Assembly (NCBI RefSeq): GCF_019656335.1
Contig: NZ_BPLZ01000001.1
Location: 186,001 to 250,000 of the forward strand
Length of the DNA: 64,000 nt
Direction of reading: 5' to 3'
Source of the DNA: Pseudomonas sp. NCCP-436
GTDB taxonomy: Bacteria > Pseudomonadota > Gammaproteobacteria > Pseudomonadales > Pseudomonadaceae
Under the pieces are notes generated by a model, which saw nothing but the letters and a program-made list of their open reading frames with translations, was not told the DNA's origin and did no database searches. Positions 17,491-25,647 of the stretch are shown one piece after another; position 1 is the first letter of the stretch; every line of letters begins with the position of its first letter. The translations under genes and the position numbers were made by a program.

Positions 17491-18451
17491 GCGTCCGTGT
17501 GCTCGGCCACGTCCTTGAGGGTGTCGATCATAAAATCCAGTGACCCGCTGCGGGTCAGGTTATCGATACAGGCCTGACGAAATTCTTGCTCCTCATCGCC
17601 ACGCACCGCCGATATAAACGCCTGCGGCAGAATGGTGGCGTCCTTGACCAAATCGGCCACGTCAAACACCAGCCCACCGCGCCGGGTTTTGCCGTGCAGC
17701 ACGGCCAGACCGTGGGGATGCCCAGCACCCAGGTAGCGCTGGCCGCCAGGCCGTAGGCCAGATAATTGCCGTGGTCGAGAAAACGGTTGGCCGGGTCGCC
17801 GCCAGTACCGTTTTTGGCGCGTACAAAGTCACCGTAACCGGTTGCCCGTGCCGCCAAGGCAAAGAGTTGTTTACTTAGGCGTGCCTCTTCGGTGAGCAGA
17901 TGGGCGTTGTCGGGCACGCTGTCGATGGTCGTCAGGGAGGCGTCCAGGGCTTTTTCCAGCTCAGGCGCATTGATTTCGAAGCCCGCGTCGCGCAGGGCCC
18001 TGTTTTGCCAGCTTTGACGGATGCGCTGTAGACGAGCGCGTTGGAAATGCTTGGCTGCCGTCAGCCTGTGGGCGTCATCGAACCAGAACTTTACCCAACG
18101 CTGCAGGTACTCAGTTGGGCGGTACTCACTCTGCGGGGAAAACCAGGCGACTTCCACGCTCACTTCATTGGCTGAAAACAGAGGCGTGCCCCCGCCACCG
18201 CAGAACCCGACCAGCACGCCGGCCTTGGCCAGCTCGCGCATGGCCGCTTGGGTAATCGAGGTGCCAGTACCGAGCAGGATTGTGGTGGTATTGGCGATGG
18301 GGATATTCCAGTACAGCGACTGTTTTCCTGCATCGGTGACGTACTCGACTCGCCCGCCATTGACCAGCACCCGGCAGTGCTGCAGATAGTACAGATTGGC
18401 GCGCTTGGAGTGGAGAATGGTCTTGAGATCAGAAGGGCTGATGTCGTCCAT
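17487..18451 (-). pseudogene. cas1: cas1 (type I-F) with a single-base frameshift
   Basis: The gene starts at the ATG at 18451 (MDDISPSDLKTILHSKRANL; AGGAG 8 bases upstream) and should end at 17487, overlapping cas2/3 by ATGA. Reading is normal to residue 246 (WVLGIP). The frame then continues as TVWPCCTAKPGA to an out-of-frame stop at 17555. The neighbouring frame carries the expected HGLAVLHGKTRRGGLVFDVA and the true C-terminus. Adding one C in the run at plus-strand 17714-17717 (GGGG) restores a 321-residue Cas1. The break lies before His253, Asp264 and Asp267, equivalents of the P. aeruginosa Cas1 active-site residues; Glu189 precedes it. Either a real null mutation or a homopolymer sequencing error. 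Confidence 0.9.
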
Positions 18452-18622
18452 GAGTGACTCCTGATACCGCCGCGAAAGGCTAGGCAACCCATTGGCACAT
18501 TGCCATCTTTTGCTTGCGGCAGTCCAGTGCCCAAGCGCGTCGCAGGGGTCGGAGTTGGCTGCGAAGCCCAGTAGCAGACCAGCGTGAGATGCCACCTAGG
18601 CCCCAGCTTCGGACTTTCAGAT

Positions 18623-18644
18623 TGATGTCTCTATCGAGACATCA
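18623..18644. promoter_or_regulatory. Palindrome upstream of the cas operon
   Basis: TGATGTCTC-TATC-GAGACATCA is a perfect 9-bp inverted repeat with a 4-base centre. It lies 172 bp upstream of the cas1 start and 36 bp downstream of the XRE-regulator stop. It could be an operator for the cas promoter or a weak transcript-end hairpin for the regulator gene; no T-run follows on the minus strand, which favours an operator. Confidence 0.45.
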
Positions 18645-18679
18645 GGAGCGTTTATTGTCGGAAACTATGCTGCCGTCTT

Positions 18680-19495
18680 TCACTCCATCTCGAACAGCCC
18701 ATCACGCAGCTTTGCCCCGGCAAGGCGTTGGCGGATGTCGTCGTCGATGCGCGGATCGTCCGGGGCGTAGAGCATCAGCTGGCGGTAGGCGTTGACCCGG
18801 TTGATCTCGCTGCCCAGGTAGTGCCAGACCACACGGGTGCAGGCCGGGGTTCTCCGGTCGCCGCTGGATACGCCGGTTTTGATACCGTTGAGTCGGTTGA
18901 TGCGGCTTTTGAAGCTGGGAATCAGAATGGTGTGGCTGATCTCGTTGCCGGTCAGGCTTTCGTAGTCCGTGAGGAAAATCCGATCCTGCAGGAGGAAAGC
19001 GGCGCCCAGATAGCGGCAGCGTACCCAGTCTTCGCTGTCACCGCGGGTACGCTCCTGGCGTTCCTGACGTTCCTGGCGCTCGAACAGGTAGGCACCGCGC
19101 TCCAGGCGCAGGTGCACCAGTGACAGCAGGACGTGCCCGGGAACCGACATGCAGTTGGCGTATTCAAAATAGTAGCCACAGTAACGATCCAGCGAACTGG
19201 CCTGGCGGCGTAGCGGTGAGAACAGTTCCAGCAGCGGGTCGCCATCGGCTGGCAGAGTGCCGCCGTCGCGAACGCCGATCAGGCGGGCGAACTGCTCGCT
19301 CGGCATCTCCAGTTCGTATGGCTCGACGCCAAAGAAGTCGCAGATACGCTTGAGGTTATGGGCGGTGGGGCGACTTTGCCCGGCGAGGTAGCGATTGAAC
19401 TGGGCGCGGTTGAGCGCCAGCTTGCGGCATACCTCGGCAATCGAGCGATAGTGGCTGCACAGCAGTTTCAGGTTGCTGCCGAACTGATTCGACAT
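18680..19495 (-). CDS. XRE-family helix-turn-helix regulator
   Basis: The product has 271 residues. Residues about 15-62 form a Cro/CI-type helix-turn-helix (SIAEVCRKLALNRAQFNRYL, then FGVEPYELEM). The rest looks like a globular ligand or protein-interaction domain of unknown type, with a short repeat RQERQERQER near residues 140-150. It is the gene directly upstream of cas1 on the same strand, 228 bp away, and is divergent from the AGCS symporter. The ATG at 19495 lacks a good ribosome site (CCTCC precedes it). It may regulate the cas operon, the symporter, or itself; the sequence cannot decide. Confidence 0.8.
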   Translation of the reverse strand: MSNQFGSNLKLLCSHYRSIAEVCRKLALNRAQFNRYLAGQSRPTAHNLKRICDFFGVEPYELEMPSEQFARLIGVRDGGTLPADGDPLLELFSPLRRQASSLDRYCGYYFEYANCMSVPGHVLLSLVHLRLERGAYLFERQERQERQERTRGDSEDWVRCRYLGAAFLLQDRIFLTDYESLTGNEISHTILIPSFKSRINRLNGIKTGVSSGDRRTPACTRVVWHYLGSEINRVNAYRQLMLYAPDDPRIDDDIRQRLAGAKLRDGLFEME

Positions 19496-19510
19496 GGAGG
19501 ATCCGAAGAT

Positions 19511-19548
19511 GATGCGAGTGTCGCGATTGTAGCATCAAGTCGCATCAA
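19511..19548. promoter_or_regulatory. Repeated GCATCAA / GATGCGA half-sites between regulator and symporter genes
   Basis: GATGCGA (19511-19517) is the inverse of TCGCATC (19540-19546). GCATCAA also occurs twice in direct orientation at 19532-19538 and 19542-19548, one helical turn apart. It lies just upstream of the XRE-regulator start in the divergent region, where an autoregulatory operator would be expected. Inference only. Confidence 0.4.
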
Positions 19549-19653
19549 CTCTACACGATCAGCGAAATTGCCCGGCGAGGCCTGATCGCCAAACATGCGC
19601 CGGCTGCCCAGTGGGCCGCGTTCCGATTTCAAGAACAAGAGAGATAGCCACTC

Positions 19654-21093
19654 ATGCTCGACCTTCTTAACGACCTCATCTGGAGCAAGCTGCTGATCGT
19701 GATGCTGATCGGCCTTGGCCTGTATTTCACTCTCGCGTCGCGTTTCGTCCAGTTTCGTTACTTCGGCAGCATGTTCCGCATCTTCGGCGAGGCATTGCAG
19801 CGTAAGGCCGGCCAGCTCAGTTCGTTCCAGGCCCTGATGCTGTCGGTGGCCGGCCGTGTCGGCGCTGGCAACATCGCCGGGGTCTCTGTGGCAATCATGC
19901 TCGGTGGCCCGGGTGCGGTATTCTGGATGTGGGTGGTTGCGCTGGTCGGCATGGCTACCAGCTACTTCGAGTGTTCGCTGGCGCAGCTGTACAAGCGCCG
20001 TGAGAGCGACGGCACCTATCGCGGCGGCCCTGCGTTCTACATTCAGCACGGCTTGGGCCAGCGCTGGCTGGGTATTCTGGTATCGATCCTGCTGCTGGTG
20101 ACCTTCGGCTTCGGCTTCAATGCGGTGCAGTCCTTCACCGTGGCCAGCTCGCTGCACGACACCTTCGGCCTGCCGACTCTGGCCAGTGGCGTGGCGCTGG
20201 CAGTAATCATGGGCTTGATCATCTTCGGTGGCGTACGCCGCATCGCCAGCATTGCTGATGTGCTGGTACCGGTCATGGCCTTCTCCTACATCGGCATGGC
20301 ACTGGTGGTGATCGGCCTGAACCTGCCGGAAGTGCCGGCTACTCTGGTGCTGATCGTCAAGAGCGCGTTCGGCCTGGAGCCGGCTTTCGCCGGTGGTATT
20401 GGCGCGGCCATTCTGATGGGCGTCAAGCGCGGGCTGTTCTCCAACGAGGCTGGCCTGGGCAGCGCGCCCAACGTAGCAGCAGTGGCAGAGGTGAAGCACC
20501 CGGCCGCTCAGGGCATCGTGCAGTCGCTGAGCGTGTTTATCGACACCCTGCTGGTATGTACCAGCACCGCGCTGATCATCCTGCTCTCGGGCATCTATCA
20601 GCCGGGCAGTGAAATGGCCGGTGTGGTTCTGACCCAGACCGCTCTGGCTGCCGTTGTTGGCGAGTGGGGCCGGGTGTTCGTCAGCCTCGCCCTGCTGCTG
20701 TTCGTTTTCACTACGCTGATCTACAACTACTACCTCGGTGAGAACGCCCTGGGCTTCTTCACCAGCAAGCGTTTGCCGGTCATGCTCTATCGCGCTCTCG
20801 TGGTATGCCTGGTGCTGTGGGGCTCGGTGCAGGATCTGGGCACGGTGTTCGCTTTCGCCGACGTGACCATGGGCTTGCTGGCCATTTGCAACTTGATCGC
20901 CGTGGCTCTGTTGTTCAAAGTTGGCCTGCGCCTGATGCGCGACTACGACAACCAGATCCGTGCCGGCGTGCAGTCTCCGGTATTCGATCCCCGACAGTTC
21001 TCCGATCTGGATCTCGATCCGGCTGCCTGGCAGGCCCCTGCAGCAGGTGTGCGTGCCGATCACGAAATAATCGCCGAGCGCCATCAGCGCTGA
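19654..21093 (+). CDS. AGCS-family alanine/glycine:cation symporter
   Basis: The product has 479 residues and about eleven hydrophobic helices. It contains the family signatures LMLSVAGRVGAGNIAGVSVA near 63-82 and GVKRGLFSNEAGLGSAPNVA near 257-277. These proteins import small neutral amino acids with sodium or protons across the inner membrane. The ATG at 19654 begins directly before the first helix. A strong terminator follows at 21112, separating it from the asparaginase gene. The same gene pair occurs in P. aeruginosa. Confidence 0.9.
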   Translation: MLDLLNDLIWSKLLIVMLIGLGLYFTLASRFVQFRYFGSMFRIFGEALQRKAGQLSSFQALMLSVAGRVGAGNIAGVSVAIMLGGPGAVFWMWVVALVGMATSYFECSLAQLYKRRESDGTYRGGPAFYIQHGLGQRWLGILVSILLLVTFGFGFNAVQSFTVASSLHDTFGLPTLASGVALAVIMGLIIFGGVRRIASIADVLVPVMAFSYIGMALVVIGLNLPEVPATLVLIVKSAFGLEPAFAGGIGAAILMGVKRGLFSNEAGLGSAPNVAAVAEVKHPAAQGIVQSLSVFIDTLLVCTSTALIILLSGIYQPGSEMAGVVLTQTALAAVVGEWGRVFVSLALLLFVFTTLIYNYYLGENALGFFTSKRLPVMLYRALVVCLVLWGSVQDLGTVFAFADVTMGLLAICNLIAVALLFKVGLRLMRDYDNQIRAGVQSPVFDPRQFSDLDLDPAAWQAPAAGVRADHEIIAERHQR

Positions 21094-21111
21094 TTGCATC
21101 CTGGCAGGACG

Positions 21112-21134
21112 AAGGGGGCTCAGGCCCCCTTTTT
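21112..21134 (+). terminator. Rho-independent terminator after the AGCS gene
   Basis: AAGGGGGC-TCAG-GCCCCCTT forms an 8-bp stem with a 4-base loop, followed by T residues to 21134. It lies 18 bases after the symporter stop and before the asparaginase ribosome site. Confidence 0.92.
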
Positions 21135-21161
21135 CCTGCCGGCCTTTGCCGAGGAGAGCCC

Positions 21162-22151
21162 ATGGCAACCCCTGAAAACCTGCTGGTGTTGTACACCGGC
21201 GGCACTATTGGCATGCAGATGACTTCTTCCGGGCTGGCACCAGCCTCCGGTTTTGAGGCGCGCATGCGTGATCAGGCGCTGGCAGAGAAGCGGCAGGATC
21301 TGCCTTCCTGGCAGTTCCGCGAGCTACTGCCGTTGATCGACAGTGCCAACATGACCCCCGCTCACTGGCTGGCTCTGCGTGATGCGGTGGTGCAGGCAGT
21401 GGAGAGCGGCGGTCATGATGCCGTGCTGATACTGCATGGCACCGATACCCTGGCCTACAGTGCTGCAGCGCTGAGCTTCCTGCTGCTCGGACTGCAGGTG
21501 CCGGTAGTCTTGACCGGTGCCATGCAGCCGGCCGGCGTGCCGGGCGGCGATGCCTGGCCCAATCTGTTCGGAGCGTTGCACGCTCTGGGTGCCGGCGTAG
21601 CGCCCGGCGTTTACCTGTATTTCAACGGTCAGCTGTTGCACGGCGCGCGCTGTTCCAAGCTGCGTAGCGATGCCTTTGACGCCTTCCAGGTGCTGGCACG
21701 CCAGCGTCGCGCCGAGCATGTCGCCTTCGATGCGCGGATCGACTACCGCTGTATGCGCAATATGGTGAACCTGGCTGTGGTGCCGCTGCATCCGGCGCTG
21801 CAAGCGGATCATCTGCGTGCTCTGTTGGTCAGCAGTGTGCAGGGTATTCTGCTGGAGTGTTATGGCAGCGGCACCGGACCGGCCGGTGATGCCGGGTTGA
21901 TGGCGGCACTGCGTGAGGCCCATTCCCGGGGCGTGGTGCTGGCAGCGATCAGCCAGTGCCAGCAGGGGCATGTAGAGTTCGGCGTCTATGCAGCCGGCAG
22001 CCGTCTGGCCGAGGCTGGTCTGATTTCCTGTGGCGGCATGACCCGCGAGGCGGCTCTGGGTAAACTGTTCGCGCTGATCGGCGCAGGGTTGGCGCAGGAT
22101 GAGGTGGAGTATTGGCTGGCGCGCGATCTGTGTGGTGAGATGAGCGACTGA
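21162..22151 (+). CDS. ansA: Type I L-asparaginase
   Basis: The product has 329 residues. It hydrolyses asparagine to aspartate and ammonia. Both catalytic threonine motifs are present: YTGGTIGM (11-18) and HGTDT (92-96). No signal peptide is present, so it is the cytosolic type I enzyme. The start at 21162 follows GAGGAG by 5 bases. It is 26 bases upstream of a GNAT gene, probably co-transcribed, and near a glutaminase gene, so this stretch deals with amide amino acids. Confidence 0.92.
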   Translation: MATPENLLVLYTGGTIGMQMTSSGLAPASGFEARMRDQALAEKRQDLPSWQFRELLPLIDSANMTPAHWLALRDAVVQAVESGGHDAVLILHGTDTLAYSAAALSFLLLGLQVPVVLTGAMQPAGVPGGDAWPNLFGALHALGAGVAPGVYLYFNGQLLHGARCSKLRSDAFDAFQVLARQRRAEHVAFDARIDYRCMRNMVNLAVVPLHPALQADHLRALLVSSVQGILLECYGSGTGPAGDAGLMAALREAHSRGVVLAAISQCQQGHVEFGVYAAGSRLAEAGLISCGGMTREAALGKLFALIGAGLAQDEVEYWLARDLCGEMSD

Positions 22152-22177
22152 GCAATCCGCCGAGAGGGAACCACCGT

Positions 22178-22621
22178 ATGAGTGTTTCAATCCGTCCCGT
22201 GGAGGCAGCCGATCATGCTGTCTGGCTGCCTCTGTGGCAGGGCTATCAGCGTTTCTACATGACCGAAATCCCGGCCGAGGCCAGCACTGTCACCTGGCAG
22301 CGCTTTCTGGATCCGAACGAGCCCATGGGGGCCGCGCTGGCCTGGCGTGACGGGCAGGCCATCGGTCTGGTGCATTGGGTCATCCACCGCTCCACCTGGA
22401 CAGTCGGCGACTACTGCTACCTGCAGGATCTGTTCGTTGCCAAGGGGCAGCGCAGTGGCGGCGTCGGCCGCCAGCTTATCCAGTTTGTTATCGAGCAGGC
22501 GCGTGCCGCCGGCTGTGCTCGGGTGAACTGGCTGACCCATGAGAGCAACAGTCAGGCGATGCTGTTGTACGACCGCATCGGCGAGCGCTCCGGCTTCGTC
22601 CAGTACCGCAAGCTGTTGTAG
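22178..22621 (+). CDS. GNAT-family N-acetyltransferase
   Basis: The product has 147 residues. The acetyl-CoA binding motif is recognisable as GQRSGGVGRQLIQFVIEQAR (a Q/RxxGxG/A type loop) around residues 87-106, preceded by YLQDLFV. Substrate unknown. It has GAGAGG 8 bases before its ATG, 26 bases downstream of ansA in the same direction. It is convergent with glsA, with a gap of 6 bases. Confidence 0.85.
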   Translation: MSVSIRPVEAADHAVWLPLWQGYQRFYMTEIPAEASTVTWQRFLDPNEPMGAALAWRDGQAIGLVHWVIHRSTWTVGDYCYLQDLFVAKGQRSGGVGRQLIQFVIEQARAAGCARVNWLTHESNSQAMLLYDRIGERSGFVQYRKLL

Positions 22622-22627
22622 CCGGCC

Positions 22628-23536
22628 TCAGAACACGGACCAGCCGATGCGCTGGCTGAGCAGCTCCAGCGCCGCCATGCCGGCCAGCGAGTTGCCGGCG
22701 GCGTTGAGTTCGGGCGACCAGACGCAGACGCTGAAGCGTCCCGGAACCACTGCGACGATACCACCGCCCACGCCGCTCTTGCCCGGCAGACCGACCCGGT
22801 AGGCGAAGTTGCCGGCTTCGTCATACAGGCCGCTGGTGGCCATGATGGCGTTGATCTGCTTGCACTGGCGCGGCGAGAGAATCTGTTCGCCGCTGTGCTT
22901 GCAGAACCCCTCGTTGGCCAGGAAGCCGAAGGCGCGGGCCAGATCCACGCAGCTCATGCGCAGCGCGCAGCAACTGAAGTAGCTGCGCAGCACAGCTTCC
23001 ACCTCGTTGTGGAAGTTGCCGAACGACTGCATCAGGTAGGCCGCTGCCGCATTGCGGGCCCGATGCTGGTATTCCGATTCGGCGACATGGTTGTCTACCA
23101 CCACTTCCGGATTGCCCGAAAGACGCCGGACGAAGTCGCGCATCGACAGTACCGGTGCGACGAAGCGTGACTGGTTGATGTCGCAGATCACCAGTGCTCC
23201 GGCATTGATGAACGGGTTGCGCGGGATGCCTCGTTCGAACTCCAGCTGCACCAGCGAGTTGAACGGCTGGCCGGACGGTTCATGGCCGAGGCGCTGCCAG
23301 ATTGATTCGCCGCTGTGGCTGATGGCCTGCACCAGGCTGAACACTTTGGAGATGCTTTGGATGGAAAAAGGCGTGCGGGCGTCGCCGGCCGTGTGCAACT
23401 GGCCATCGTTGCCATATACGGCGATACCCAATTGATTTGGTTCCACACCGGCCAGCGCCGGGATGTAGTCGGCCACTTTGCCCCGGCCGATCAGTGGGCG
23501 GACTTCATCGAGGATTTCGCTCAGCAGTTCTTGCAT
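22628..23536 (-). CDS. glsA: Glutaminase A
   Basis: The product has 302 residues from the ATG at 23536 ([20 protein letters not shown]). An in-frame ATG nine codons upstream (23563) is possible but less usual. The serine-dependent beta-lactamase-like fold is shown by SIQSISK, with Ser61 and Lys64 in the S-x-x-K motif, and by [10 protein letters not shown] and [12 protein letters not shown]. It deamidates glutamine to glutamate in the cytosol. Confidence 0.93.
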   Translation of the reverse strand: MQELLSEILDEVRPLIGRGKVADYIPALAGVEPNQLGIAVYGNDGQLHTAGDARTPFSIQSISKVFSLVQAISHSGESIWQRLGHEPSGQPFNSLVQLEFERGIPRNPFINAGALVICDINQSRFVAPVLSMRDFVRRLSGNPEVVVDNHVAESEYQHRARNAAAAYLMQSFGNFHNEVEAVLRSYFSCCALRMSCVDLARAFGFLANEGFCKHSGEQILSPRQCKQINAIMATSGLYDEAGNFAYRVGLPGKSGVGGGIVAVVPGRFSVCVWSPELNAAGNSLAGMAALELLSQRIGWSVF

Positions 23537-23677
23537 GGTCAGCTCACGGATACGTCGGGCCATGGCCCGTCAGGTCGAAGGTAGACGCCGGTGGGCATGC
23601 TGGAATCACAGCCACTTCTTGCCCTGTGGGGGTCCAAGCCCCTAGGCTCCGTCTCTTCCCATCGCCAGCGTGAACCG

Positions 23678-24607
23678 ATGTCCTCCGTTCTCAACGTCCT
23701 GCTGCCCATCTTTGGCCTGATCCTGGTTGGCTACCTGTGCCGGCGTACCAATCGCCTGGGGTCTGCCGCTGCCTCGGAGATGAACCGTTTCGTGGTCTGG
23801 CTAGGGCTGCCGGCGCTGCTGTTCAGCCTCACTGCCAAGGCGCAGTGGGCGCAGATCTGGCAGCCGGGTTTTCTGCTGGCCTTCACCGGCGGGATGCTGG
23901 CGGTGTTTCTGGCCACCCTGCTGTATCGCTGGAAAAGCACCGGCAGTCTGGTCGATGCCAGCATCGACGGGCTCAGTGCCGGCTACGCCAATACCGGTTA
24001 CATTGGCATTCCGCTGTGCGTGCTGGTGCTCGGGCAGGATGGCATGGCGCCGGCGCTGATCGCCTCGCTGATGGTGGTCTGCGTGCTGTTCGGCCTGGCG
24101 GTGGTATGCATCGAGGTGGGCCTGCAGAGCAACAAGGGTCTGGGCGCCGCGATCGTTCAGGTGGTCACAGCGCTCCTGAAGAATCCGCTGGTGGTAGCAC
24201 CCTTGCTTGGTGCAGCGTGGGGGGCGGGCGGTATACCGCTGCCTGCGGCGCTGGATGAATTCCTGCGTCTGCTTGGCGGCGCCACCGTGCCCTGTGCGCT
24301 GGTCTCGCTGGGCCTGTTCCTGGCCCAGCGCCAGAGCGGGCCGAGCCAGGGCGCCGGGCCGCTGGTGCTGCTCAAGCTGGTGCTGCAGCCGTTGGTGACC
24401 TGGTTCATCGCCTTCGTGCTGCTCGACCTGCCGCCGTTCTGGGCGCACGCCGCGCTGCTGCTCAGCGCGCTGCCGACCGGCACCGGACCGTTCATGCTCG
24501 CCGAGTATTACCAGCGCCAGGCGGCACTGGTCTCGCGGACCATCCTGTTCTCCACGCTCGGTTCACTGTTGACGCTTTCGCTTATCCTGCTGCTGATCAC
24601 GCCCTGA
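23678..24607 (+). CDS. AEC-family transporter (auxin efflux carrier type)
   Basis: The product has 309 residues and about ten hydrophobic helices (SVLNVLLPIFGLILVGYLCR at the N-terminus; NTGYIGIPLCVLVLG near residue 106, a family hallmark). Bacterial members export or import organic anions such as malate, but the substrate cannot be read here. The ATG at 23678 starts directly at the first helix. Its last 11 bases overlap the end of the convergent gene at 24597-25238. Confidence 0.87.
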   Translation: MSSVLNVLLPIFGLILVGYLCRRTNRLGSAAASEMNRFVVWLGLPALLFSLTAKAQWAQIWQPGFLLAFTGGMLAVFLATLLYRWKSTGSLVDASIDGLSAGYANTGYIGIPLCVLVLGQDGMAPALIASLMVVCVLFGLAVVCIEVGLQSNKGLGAAIVQVVTALLKNPLVVAPLLGAAWGAGGIPLPAALDEFLRLLGGATVPCALVSLGLFLAQRQSGPSQGAGPLVLLKLVLQPLVTWFIAFVLLDLPPFWAHAALLLSALPTGTGPFMLAEYYQRQAALVSRTILFSTLGSLLTLSLILLLITP

Positions 24608-25238
24608 GCTGCAGCTCCAGTCCCAACTGTCGCGACAGGCAGGGCCAGCGCTGCCAGGCCGAGCAGGTTGCCGGCGCTGCCAGGCGCTCACGGTAGGCCT
24701 GCACCGAGGGTTGCTCGAAGCTGGCCTCATCGAGCATCCCGGCCAGGGCGTGTTGCACGGCTTCGTCGAGCTGGTTGGCGAATGGCTCTCCGATCAACTG
24801 ATGAGCAATGAGGTTGGCGCGGGTGGTGTCCAGCGGGATCAGCGGCTGGCCGAAGTGGGTGATGTAGCGGTCGTTGACCTCCTCGACCAGGCGATGGGCC
24901 AGATAGGCTTCGTCGAGCAGGCCTTCGAGCCCCTCATGCCCATCCAGCAATAGTGGCGGCTGCAGGAAGAATTGTTCGGCAATCTTCAGCACCGGTTTGA
25001 CTGCGTCTTCGATGCCGGCCTCGCGGGCCACGCTGGCAGCCGCGTCGAGCACGTCCGGCACTTCCTCGATATAGGTGATGACAAAGCTGCTCAGCGCGCC
25101 GGGGGCATCGTCCGCCGGAAGGTGGATGGCTGGGTGCAGGCGCTCGAGCTGTGCTTTCAGGAAGTGCTCAAGAGCCTGGTCGGTGCTCTCGTGCTGACGG
25201 GCCTTATCGATTATCTGGCGAAGGGCGGTGGTGTTCAT
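24597..25238 (-). CDS. Conserved cytosolic protein, function unknown
   Basis: The product has 213 residues, mainly alpha-helical by composition, acidic, with no signal peptide, membrane helix or recognised motif. The sequence (IDKARQHESTDQALEHFLKA; LLDEAYLAHRLVEEVNDRYI) looks like a conserved Pseudomonas protein I cannot place in a family. It overlaps the convergent AEC transporter gene by 11 bases at the 3' end. The divergent cytochrome oxidase operon begins about 400 bp upstream. Confidence 0.7.
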   Translation of the reverse strand: MNTTALRQIIDKARQHESTDQALEHFLKAQLERLHPAIHLPADDAPGALSSFVITYIEEVPDVLDAAASVAREAGIEDAVKPVLKIAEQFFLQPPLLLDGHEGLEGLLDEAYLAHRLVEEVNDRYITHFGQPLIPLDTTRANLIAHQLIGEPFANQLDEAVQHALAGMLDEASFEQPSVQAYRERLAAPATCSAWQRWPCLSRQLGLELQLRA

Positions 25239-25647
25239 GACAACTCCTACAATTCAGGACATGGACGAGAACCTTAGCCGGCGTTCTGGTCAGGCTAAGA
25301 CGCGATTTTCATAACCTTTTCGTACTTATGCGAGCTCGCTATATCAGAAGCCGGAGCCCTAGGTTCCAGGCCGCATTGGCTGTGGCTTGGAGGCATGGCC
25401 GATGTTCATGTGAGGCTGCTTTCTCACACATTGCGGGCTGAAAGTCGCCGTCTATACTCGATTTCGAAAGGCAGTACCTGATGGAACCGGACGAGCTTTG
25501 GCACGGTAAGGTTTTGACAGCATTTGCCAGCAGTCAGACAAGCGGGCCCCGGCAGTGAGCCACGGCCAGCTTGTCAGTACGGCAGTCGATCCCTTTAGCC
25601 GCAGGCTCAGCCGGCGGGATAACAAGAACAACCAAGGGGAACCCGCG
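25239..25647. other. Long intergenic region upstream of the cytochrome oxidase operon
   Basis: These 409 bp contain no convincing gene. They hold the divergent control region for the gene at 24597-25238 and coxB. A candidate promoter is at 25431-25458. No terminator or tRNA was seen. Confidence 0.6.
25431..25458 (+). promoter_or_regulatory. Candidate RpoS-type promoter of the cox operon
   Basis: TTGCGG at 25431-25436 and TATACT at 25453-25458 are separated by 16 bases. The -10 is preceded by C, giving CTATACT, the extended form favoured by RpoS. It lies about 190 bp upstream of coxB. In P. aeruginosa the aa3 oxidase operon is RpoS-dependent and induced under starvation, which agrees; the start site here is inferred. 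Confidence 0.5.

Noticed and set aside
8176-19495. Mobile-element boundaries (direct repeats, tRNA or integrase) around the CRISPR-cas block
   Set aside because: No integrase, tRNA, IS or flanking direct repeat was seen near either edge, so horizontal arrival cannot be supported from this window.
19468-21168. A 566-codon minus-strand frame opposite the AGCS symporter gene
   Set aside because: Same antisense pattern; the plus strand carries clear AGCS signatures, a good start and a terminator.
25497-25520. RpoN -24/-12 promoter (TGGCACG present)
   Set aside because: The -12 GC element (TTGC) is absent at the required spacing.
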